Origin: Burkholderia stabilis
GTDB lineage: Bacteria; Pseudomonadota; Gammaproteobacteria; Burkholderiales; Burkholderiaceae
DNA: 64,000 bases
NCBI RefSeq assembly: GCF_001742165.1
Contig: NZ_CP016442.1
Span: forward strand, 3,286,001 to 3,350,000
Direction of reading: 5' to 3'
Of the stretch, positions 55,441 through 62,562 are shown piece by piece. Below the pieces are notes generated by a model. The model made no database searches, had not been told where the DNA came from, and saw only the letters and a program-made list of their open reading frames with translations. The stretch's first letter is position 1; the number at the start of each line of letters is the position of its first letter. The position numbers and the translations under genes were made by a program.

Positions 55441-56033
55441 ATGTTCGAAGCCTTTTCCGTTTCCCTGTTCCGTCGCGTCGTCGCCGATCTGCGGCGCGCG
55501 AACCGGCCTGCGCCGCGCTGGCGGCCGGCTTCACGCTGATCGAGCTGATGATCGTCCTGGCGATCGTCGGCGTCGTCGCAGCCTATGCGATTCCCGCGTA
55601 CCAGGACTACCTCGCGCGTTCGCGCGTCGGCGAGGGGCTCGCGCTCGCGTCGTCCGCGCGCCTCGCGGTCGCCGACAACGCGGCAAGTGGCGCGAGCCTC
55701 GATGGCGGCTACAGTGCGCCGGCCGCGACCCGCAACGTCGAATCCGTGGCCATCGACGACGAGACCGGCGAGATCACGGTCGCGTTCACCACCCGCGTTG
55801 CCGCGTCCGGCGCGAATACGCTGGTGCTCGTGCCGTCCGCGCCCGACAACGCCGACACCCCCACCGCGCGCGAGTCACTCAAAAAGGGCGCGATGCAAGC
55901 CGGCGCGATCACGTGGGAGTGTTTCGCCGCCGGCAAGGACGCATCGTCGTTGCCGGCGCCGGGGGCCGGGCCGGTGCCGGGCACTGCCGCGACGTTGCCG
56001 GCGAAATATGCGCCGGCCGAGTGCCGCGCATAG
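55441..56033 (+). pseudogene. Type IV pilin gene, frameshifted in the leader
   Basis: The mature pilin is intact: it begins after glycine with [20 protein letters not shown], ends with a cysteine pair (WECF... and AECRA) and is ~160 residues, a normal type IVa pilin (PilA-like). Its prepilin leader should start at ATG 55441 ([20 protein letters not shown]) behind GGAG, but that frame ends at 55539 and the pilin is in the next frame. One missing base near 55505-55515 (for example one G after AACCGG) would restore a single gene of ~198 codons. pglL, the pilin glycosyltransferase, follows. It could be a true break, a switch or a sequencing error. Confidence 0.75.
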
Positions 56034-56194
56034 CGCTGGAGGAGGGGGGCGGCGCGCACCGCGCTCACGGCGTGCGCACCACCGCGCTTTGGTCGGGCGG
56101 GGCGGCCGTCCTCCCGCGGGTCGCGGTGCGGCCGCCCCGCACAGAGGGGGGAAAGTTTTGTATAGTGCGCCGGTTGCTGACATCCGGTTCGCTC

Positions 56195-57973
56195 ATGCCT
56201 TCTACTTTTTCCCGTTCGTTGTCGCTCGTTGCGCTGGCTGTCGCCCTGATCGTGCCGTACGCGATCACGAATCACACGTATCCGATCCCGACCTTCTATT
56301 CCGAGTTTTCCGCGCTGGTGCTGTATCTGCTCGTGGGGCTGTCGGTCGTGCTGCTCGCACGCACGGAGCGCCCGGCCGAGCCGTTTGCCGCGCCCGCCGC
56401 GTTCGTCGTGCCGCTCGGGTTCGCCGCGGTGCTCATCGCGCAGGTCGCGCTGATGCCGCTCAAGGTGCCGTCGATGAACTGGCTGGCGGCCGGCTATCTC
56501 GCCGCCGCGCTGGTCGCGATGCAGGCCGGCTACGCGCTCGCGCGCGGCGGGCTGGCCGAAGCCGTTTCGCGGATGATGGCGGGTGCGCTGCTCGTCGGCG
56601 GCGTGTTCGCGGTCGGCACCCAGATCGTGCAGTTGTTCCACCTCGAGTCGGCCGTGTCGCCGTTCGTCGTGATGTACAACGTCGCGATCGATCGCCGCCC
56701 GTACGGCAACATGGCGCAGGCGAACCATCTGGCGACCTACATCGCGTTCGCGCTCGCGGGCGCGCTGTATCTCGTGCAGACGCGCCGGCTCGCGGTATGG
56801 GCATGGTTCGTGTTGTCGATCGTGCTGTCGGTCGGTCTCGCGCTGACGGTGTCGCGCGGGCCGTGGCTGCAGGTCGCGGTGATGGTCGTCGCGGGCTTCT
56901 GGATGGCGTGGCTCGAATCGCGCCGCGCGCCGGGCAATGCGCGCGCGTGGCTGATCCCGGTGGTGCTCGCGGTGGCGTTCATCGCGGTGAACGTCGCGGT
57001 GCGCTGGGCCAACGTGCACTATCACCTGAATCTCGCGGAATCGGCGGCCGACCGCATGCGCGACGCGGGGCAGATCGCGCCGCGCCTCGCGCTGTGGAAG
57101 TACGGGCTCGCGATGTTCCGCGAGCACCCGCTGCTCGGCGTGGGCTGGGGCGAATTCCCGTCGTACCAGTTCGCGCTCGTGCGTACGCTCGGCGGCGTCG
57201 AGATCGCGAACAACTCGCACGACATCTTCATCGACCTGCTCGCGAAGTCCGGTCTCGCCGGTCTCGGCGTGCTCGCGGTTACGCTCGTGATGTGGTTCGT
57301 GCGTGCGCTGCGCGCGCCGCAGTCGAGCATGCGCGTGTTCGGCTTCGCGCTGATCGGCATCCTGCTGATGCATGCGCTGGTCGAATACCCGCAGCAGTAC
57401 ATGTTCTTCCTGCTGCCGGCGATGTTCGTGATCGGGCTGCTCGACGTGAAGCCGCTGCGCATCTTGCCTGGCCGTGCGGCATTCGGGCTGTTCGCGGTGC
57501 TGTCGTTCGGCGGCGTGCTGGCGGCGGTGCCCGTGCTGCGCGACTACCAGCGTGCGGAAGTGCTGTACTACGGCAACGACCCGGCCGCGCAGTACCGCGA
57601 CGCGCCGTCGCTGCTGTTCGGCGCCTGGGGCGATTACGGTGCGGCGACGTTGCTCGCGATCTCGCCGGAAGACTTGCCGGCCAAGCTCGCCGCGCATGAG
57701 CGTGCGATCGCGCTGCTGCCCGGCGAGACGGTGCTGCGCCGCTACGCGGCGCTGCAGGCGTTGGCGGGCCGCGAGGCCGACGCGCTCGATACCGTCGCGC
57801 GCCTGCATGTGTTCGCGAAGGAACTGAAGGACTGGCCGCAACAACTGGCTGCGCTGTACAAGCTGTGCGACCAGCAGCCGGCGCTGAAGGGGTTCAAGGC
57901 GGCTGTCGTCGCGAAGTACGGGGAAGTGCCGGCCGCCGTGGACGACGATTCTGACGACGACGATTCGGAGTAA
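56195..57973 (+). CDS. pglL: Protein O-oligosaccharyltransferase PglL
   Basis: A 592-residue polytopic inner-membrane enzyme that transfers lipid-linked glycans to serine/threonine of exported proteins, pilin among them. About 11-12 membrane helices are visible, with the Wzy_C/PglL_A signature region (VSRGPWLQ, GVGWGEFPSYQFALVRTLG, ANNSHDIFIDLLAKSGLAGL, HALVEYPQQYMFF) and an acidic tail of Asp/Ser. In Burkholderia cenocepacia PglL is encoded beside a pilin gene, as here. ATG 56195 is chosen; the open frame upstream overlaps the pilin gene. Confidence 0.93.
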   Translation: MPSTFSRSLSLVALAVALIVPYAITNHTYPIPTFYSEFSALVLYLLVGLSVVLLARTERPAEPFAAPAAFVVPLGFAAVLIAQVALMPLKVPSMNWLAAGYLAAALVAMQAGYALARGGLAEAVSRMMAGALLVGGVFAVGTQIVQLFHLESAVSPFVVMYNVAIDRRPYGNMAQANHLATYIAFALAGALYLVQTRRLAVWAWFVLSIVLSVGLALTVSRGPWLQVAVMVVAGFWMAWLESRRAPGNARAWLIPVVLAVAFIAVNVAVRWANVHYHLNLAESAADRMRDAGQIAPRLALWKYGLAMFREHPLLGVGWGEFPSYQFALVRTLGGVEIANNSHDIFIDLLAKSGLAGLGVLAVTLVMWFVRALRAPQSSMRVFGFALIGILLMHALVEYPQQYMFFLLPAMFVIGLLDVKPLRILPGRAAFGLFAVLSFGGVLAAVPVLRDYQRAEVLYYGNDPAAQYRDAPSLLFGAWGDYGAATLLAISPEDLPAKLAAHERAIALLPGETVLRRYAALQALAGREADALDTVARLHVFAKELKDWPQQLAALYKLCDQQPALKGFKAAVVAKYGEVPAAVDDDSDDDDSE

Positions 57974-58418
57974 CGCGTGCCGCGCCGGAACGGGGAATTC
58001 CGGCGCTGCCGCGGCGCGATGGTGTCCGGCAAGGGGCGGGCAAAACGCTTCGGCGTGAACCCGGCAACCCCGGGCAGGTGGCGATTGCCTCCTGGATGCG
58101 ATGGATTCCGGTCAAATGCCGGTGATTCGCGTCAACCATTGTCAAATCGCCGCCACCGGCGGGGTGGCGCGTGCACAATGCGCGAAAGCAATCGCGTGCC
58201 CGCCCGCAGATGGCAGGCGTGCCGCGCGAATGCAGTGCCCCGGTTATCCGGGAAGCCCGCCAAGTAGGATCGCGGCCGTGCATCGATCGGTCGCGCGGCC
58301 GTAACGGGGCGCCGGTCCGATGGCCGCGGCGCAATGCGGCGCTCGCGACGCAGCCGGATGAAGTCTTTCGGTGCGCGGCGTACTCGTCCAGAACAGTGCT
58401 GAAGAACGATATTCGACC
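57974..58418. other. Intergenic, no gene seen
   Basis: 445 bases after pglL. No frame with a ribosome site or familiar motif, and no convincing terminator. It includes the promoter of the following lipoprotein gene. Confidence 0.5.
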
Positions 58419-58769
58419 ATGGCTATTCGCTCGACCTACCTGATCCTGCCCGCCGTCGCGATGCTGTTTTCCGGCTGCGCGATGCTGTCGTCGTCGCAGG
58501 AAAGCAAGCTGACCTGCCACATTCCGCGCGCCGTCTACCCGGATACCGCGAAGCCGCTCACGCGCCCGGCGACCGTGCTCGTGCGCGCGCTGATGACGAC
58601 GTCCGGCGAAGCGCAGAACGTGACCGTGACGACGAGCAGCCGCAATGCGGCGGCGGATCGCGCGGCCGTCGATGCAATGACGCACGCGACCTGCGTGCAG
58701 ACCGGTGCGACCGCGAACCCGTTCCTGCTTACGCAACCGTTCGTGTTCGAGCCGCGACGCGGCGAATGA
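58419..58769 (+). CDS. Small lipoprotein with TonB-C-like domain
   Basis: A 116-residue protein with a lipoprotein signal (LILPAVAMLFSGC, lipid cysteine C20). The rest (YPDTAKPLTRPATVLVRALM ... VDAMTHATCVQTGATANPF) follows the pattern of TonB C-terminal-like domains found in small envelope proteins. ATG 58419 is chosen. Role unknown. Confidence 0.75.
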   Translation: MAIRSTYLILPAVAMLFSGCAMLSSSQESKLTCHIPRAVYPDTAKPLTRPATVLVRALMTTSGEAQNVTVTTSSRNAAADRAAVDAMTHATCVQTGATANPFLLTQPFVFEPRRGE

Positions 58770-58870
58770 TGCGCGACCGGCGCGGCTGGCTCGCCGCTTT
58801 CAGGCCGCACCGTTTCGCATAGTCGTTGACAGCCGCTATGCGCGGCCGTCGTACCGTGCGCGTGCGCCGT

Positions 58871-60076
58871 TCAGTGCTGCGGCATCAGGTTCGCGCCGCG
58901 GCAGGCCGGCTCGGCCGAATTGCGCAGCCCGAGCAGCGTGAACCCGTTGCGCTCCTGGCGAATCAGCGCATAGCGCCGCGCGACGGTTTCGCCGCTCTTG
59001 CCCGTCAGATCCAGTTCGACCTGAAAGCGGTCCTTGCTGTCCGAGCATCCACGCACGGGGCCGTACGCGAACCCGGTGTCGGGCGCCTTCTTCTCTGCGT
59101 TGAACGCCTGCCGGGCTTTCAGCGCGGCAGCTCCGGCGGCGGGCTCGCTCCACTCGCGCGCAAGCGCATCGTCCACCTTCAGCCATTCGTCGACGAAATC
59201 GCGGCCGTTGAGCGCCGCGGGCTGCACGCGCTCCACGGTGTCGCCGTCGACGCGATAGCGGAAGATGCCCGGCCGCGTCATCACTTCGCTGTCGAGCGAG
59301 CCGACCGTCGTGCGCAGTTCGAAGCCGTCGGGGCGCACCTTGAACCGGATTGCGTCGTCGTCGATCACGTAGCCGTGTTCGGTATGAAACAGCGTGCGTT
59401 GCGCGGTCGAGCCGCTTGCGGGCGCCAGGACGTCGGCGCCGAACCCGCTCCAGCGCGACGAGCACCACGGCGTGCCGTGGACGACCGCGACCTGTCCGCC
59501 GGGCAGCGCCGAGAACCAGAAGCCGCCGCCGTAGGCGCCGCCGATGTCCTTGTAATCGTCGGCCTGCCAGCGCAGCACACGCCGCCAGCCGCCGTTTTCC
59601 CATGCGTACGCGGTCAGCAGGTTGTCGTCGCCGCAGGCGATGTCGAAGCCGGCGCGCACGAAGAGGAGCGGGCGCGCCGTGCCGTCGCGATTGACGTCGA
59701 CGGTCGGATTGCCGCCGAACACCGATTCGCCGCCTTTCGGCGAAGCCGGTTGGGCGGGGGCGGTGAGTGCAGCCGCCAGCGTGCGTTTCAGCGCAGCCGG
59801 GTCGACGTGTTCGTCGCTGCACGCGAGCCGCGCGTCGATCGCGCCGACGAGCGCCTGTTTGTATGCGCGGATCGCGTCGCGCAGCGGCGGCGTGACGTCG
59901 ACGGTGCCGCCGCCGTCGCCCTGTGGATTGCGCACCTGCTGTACGCGGTGTTGTGCGTCGCGTGCGGCACGGGCTGCGGTGTCGGCGGCGGGGCAGGTGC
60001 CGGCGGCGAATGTGGTGGCCGGCAATGCGCCGGCGATCGAAAGCGCGAGTGCCGCGCGGGTCAGCATTTTTTTCAT
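58871..60076 (-). CDS. Exported hypothetical protein
   Basis: A 401-residue protein with a signal peptide (MKKMLTRAALALSIAGALPA, cut near TTFAA). The mature part has beta-rich repeats with NPTVDVNRDGTARPLLFVRA, a VCBS/FG-GAP-like calcium motif, and several cysteines. No domain is certain. It lies 250 bases downstream of the type VI cassette on the same strand, so a link to it is possible but unproven. Confidence 0.72.
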   Translation of the reverse strand: MKKMLTRAALALSIAGALPATTFAAGTCPAADTAARAARDAQHRVQQVRNPQGDGGGTVDVTPPLRDAIRAYKQALVGAIDARLACSDEHVDPAALKRTLAAALTAPAQPASPKGGESVFGGNPTVDVNRDGTARPLLFVRAGFDIACGDDNLLTAYAWENGGWRRVLRWQADDYKDIGGAYGGGFWFSALPGGQVAVVHGTPWCSSRWSGFGADVLAPASGSTAQRTLFHTEHGYVIDDDAIRFKVRPDGFELRTTVGSLDSEVMTRPGIFRYRVDGDTVERVQPAALNGRDFVDEWLKVDDALAREWSEPAAGAAALKARQAFNAEKKAPDTGFAYGPVRGCSDSKDRFQVELDLTGKSGETVARRYALIRQERNGFTLLGLRNSAEPACRGANLMPQH

Positions 60077-60326
60077 CGACGTTTTGCTTCGTTCTTTTCG
60101 TTCAGGACGGAAAGGGGCGGGCCGGCGTCGCGACCCGACGCGGTAGCGTGAAACCCGGGCAATCCGGCCGGACGCGCTGAACGCGCCATCCAACCCGCGC
60201 CGCGCCGTCAACCCGCGTGTGCGTCGCCATCGTGCAAACGGTACGGACGACATCTCGCGGCGGCGCGTGATCGTCACGATCGCGCCGCCGCAGCGAGAGC
60301 CGGCCGTCGAGCCTACCGGCGCGCGG

Positions 60327-61580
60327 TCAGAAGGTTCGCTTCTTCAGCGTGTACGCATGCAGCCAGTACAACGTGTTGGTCTGCGCGTCGAAGTAGCCGC
60401 CCTGTGCGGTCTTGTCGGTCGTTTGATTCCACGACTTGCCGGCGTCGGTGCTGCTGAACGTCAGGTCGATCGGTGCGCCGCCGCCGCGGCTGTCGCTTCC
60501 CGTGTTCGGGTCGGTTGCGTAGACGAGCAGGAGGCCATTGCGACCGATGCTCATGCTGTCGAGTGTGAGCTTCTCGTCGAACGTGCGCAGTTGCTGCACG
60601 GCCTCGGGATGGTCGTTCGTCCATGTGGAAATGGCGCCCGTCCGGTGGCCGGTGTCGCGGCCCTCGCCGTTTTCCGGCCGGTCGAGATGCGACAGCGTGT
60701 ACAGCGAATAACGTGATCCTGATTCTGGCGTGGTGTCGAGCGCAGTGACGACCTGGCCTGGCAGCACGGTATCTGCCACGAACGCGTGCTGCCCCCAGTC
60801 GAGCCGGTCGACCACGCTGTGAGCCGGTGCTTCGGCAGTCTGTGCGACATGGTAGGCGATCCGCAGAACACCGTCCGGGCCAAGGCTGATTGCATTGAAA
60901 TCCTGGCGCGTCTCGCCGCCGACGTGGGCATCGGCAGGCACGTCGATCGCCTGCCACGTGTTTCCGCCGTCCGCCGTCCGCCATATGCGGGGGCCCCAGC
61001 CGGCCGCGTAGCCGCGTTGCGGATCGAGAAAGAGCAGGCGGCCGATGTTCTGGCTTTCGGGCCATTGAAGTTGCGACCATGTCTGGCCGCCATTACTCGA
61101 TTTCCACAGCTTGGTGGTTTGCGGCGCGTCGCCGCCTTGCGCTTCGGGAGCCTTGTAGTTCATCCATGACGTGCTGATGAACTGAACGGTCCAGTCCGGC
61201 GAGTACCACCAGGCGGCATCCTGGCCGACCTGCTGGAAATGGCGCTTCATCCCGCCGTCGATGGTGCCGCGGAAGAAGCTGATCGTCATGCGGTTCAGCA
61301 ACTCGCCGGTGTCGTTCATCCATGCTTCGGTCGGCTCGGCCCGCTGGGGCTCGTCCGATTCGGCTTGGGGCTTGAACGTCACTTCGGGATTGGCGAGCTT
61401 GATGCTCATCACGTCATTGCCCTTGATGCGGAAGTTGCCACCGCCATACGGCGTGTCGTCCCGCATGAAGCTTGTCGAAATCGTCTCCCAGCCCGTCGTC
61501 ATATTTACGTACCCGTATGTTGCAATGGCCAGGGCAACGAGGCCACCGGCGATCCATTTCCAGCGCTTGTGTTTTCGCAT
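60327..61580 (-). CDS. Membrane-anchored Asp-box protein, candidate type VI immunity protein
   Basis: A 417-residue protein. One N-terminal membrane helix (about 8-26, KWIAGGLVALAIATYGYV) puts the rest in the periplasm. Three Asp-box (BNR-type) repeats are visible: WKSSNGGQTWSQ, WRTADGGNTWQA and SSTDAGKSWNQ, which mark a beta-propeller. It begins one base after the stop of the presumed effector. Periplasmic anchored proteins placed like this normally protect the cell from the adjacent effector. No relative with known function comes to mind. Confidence 0.75.
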   Translation of the reverse strand: MRKHKRWKWIAGGLVALAIATYGYVNMTTGWETISTSFMRDDTPYGGGNFRIKGNDVMSIKLANPEVTFKPQAESDEPQRAEPTEAWMNDTGELLNRMTISFFRGTIDGGMKRHFQQVGQDAAWWYSPDWTVQFISTSWMNYKAPEAQGGDAPQTTKLWKSSNGGQTWSQLQWPESQNIGRLLFLDPQRGYAAGWGPRIWRTADGGNTWQAIDVPADAHVGGETRQDFNAISLGPDGVLRIAYHVAQTAEAPAHSVVDRLDWGQHAFVADTVLPGQVVTALDTTPESGSRYSLYTLSHLDRPENGEGRDTGHRTGAISTWTNDHPEAVQQLRTFDEKLTLDSMSIGRNGLLLVYATDPNTGSDSRGGGAPIDLTFSSTDAGKSWNQTTDKTAQGGYFDAQTNTLYWLHAYTLKKRTF

Positions 61581-61581
61581 G

Positions 61582-62562
61582 TCACTTTTTCAGCAAACGT
61601 TCGAGCGCGCGGTTAACTTCGTCGGCCGCATCCGAGCCCCACTCGCGGGCCTTGTCGGCGGCGTCCGAGCCCCACTCACGGGCCTTGTCGGCCGCATCCG
61701 AGCCCCACTCACGGGCCTTGTCGACGGCGTCCTGGCTCCATTCGCGCGCTTTTGCCTTGGCGACGGGAATGCCCGCGTCGATTGCCTGTTTGCGCGTGCG
61801 CCCGTCGGCCCATTCCTCGATGTTCGGCCGCCTGCCGATCTTGACGAGGTCCGAGACCGGCAGGCCGGCCAGCCCTCCATCCAGATACGCCAATGGGTGA
61901 GTGACAAAGGCGAAGGTCTTGAACGTATCTCCGTCCTTGTCCAGTTCCAGTTCGTATCGCTTCACCTGCATCGCGAGCTTGCCGTTTCCCGGTTTCGCGC
62001 TTTTGATTGCGATCTTGTTTCCCTGCATGTTCTGATACAGCCCGATCTCGATGTATTTCTGAAGCCACCACCGCGCGCTATCCAGCCATTTCTTTCCTTT
62101 TATCGTGAGGGTGGGATAGAGATTGGTGCCGTAATCCGAGCAATAGTAGTAGCCGTAACTCACATAGTAATCGGGTGGTTTATGCCCGCACCCGATATGG
62201 CGCATCATGAAATTGCCGTGGCGGGACCAGTCCGAATTGATGCTTTTCGGTTTGAGCAGATCCTCCCGCCGATGCAGCAGTTCATGAACGACTTTCTTGT
62301 CTTTCCACGGATCCCATGACGTTGCGAATTTCTTGACGGTCTCCCATGCGCTCGACACGCTGACCTTCCGGACTGTTTCCCAGTACTCACCGTGAAGCGG
62401 AAGGTAGTAGAACGGGCAAGTGCCAATGATGGAATCCGCCGCCGGCGTCACCTGTTTGTCGCAGATGCTGATCTGCACCTTCGGCCGATCCTTGTACCCC
62501 GTCGGCGTCAGCATCCCCGAACCGGTGCCGAGCAAGTTGTTGTCCTGTTGTCCGTCAGCCAT
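61582..62562 (-). CDS. Candidate type VI effector with HExxH motif and 11-residue repeats
   Basis: A 326-residue protein with no signal peptide. Its start overlaps the vgrG stop by 8 bases (ATGGCTGA), a layout usual for VgrG cargo. HELLH at residues 93-97 is an HExxH motif of the zinc-metallopeptidase type. Conserved-looking aromatic and cysteine residues follow at 116-150 (RHGNFMMRHIGCGHKPPDYY, YGYYYCSDYGTNLYP). The tail (272-315) is four 11-residue repeats of AREWGSDAADK, predicted as a long amphipathic helix. I do not recognise the family. The HExxH could be chance; the role as cargo rests on context. Confidence 0.7.
   Translation of the reverse strand: MADGQQDNNLLGTGSGMLTPTGYKDRPKVQISICDKQVTPAADSIIGTCPFYYLPLHGEYWETVRKVSVSSAWETVKKFATSWDPWKDKKVVHELLHRREDLLKPKSINSDWSRHGNFMMRHIGCGHKPPDYYVSYGYYYCSDYGTNLYPTLTIKGKKWLDSARWWLQKYIEIGLYQNMQGNKIAIKSAKPGNGKLAMQVKRYELELDKDGDTFKTFAFVTHPLAYLDGGLAGLPVSDLVKIGRRPNIEEWADGRTRKQAIDAGIPVAKAKAREWSQDAVDKAREWGSDAADKAREWGSDAADKAREWGSDAADEVNRALERLLKK
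61618..61749 (-). repeat. 33-bp coding tandem repeats (four units)
   Basis: Four tandem 33-base units in the 3' end of the effector gene, encoding AREWGSDAADK with small changes (the first unit in translation reads AREWSQDAVDK). The middle units are almost identical at the base level, which suggests recent duplication. Confidence 0.9.

Noticed and set aside
55709..57844. A 711-codon minus-strand open frame
   Set aside because: Antisense to the pilin and pglL genes. It has His/Arg/Gln-rich shadow composition.
60257..60291. An 11-bp GC hairpin downstream of the Asp-box gene considered as a terminator
   Set aside because: No T run on the minus strand. It may only be a chance GC stem.
61618..61749. 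33-bp repeats considered as a CRISPR array
   Set aside because: The units are directly adjacent with no spacers and stay in frame within a gene, so they are protein repeats.
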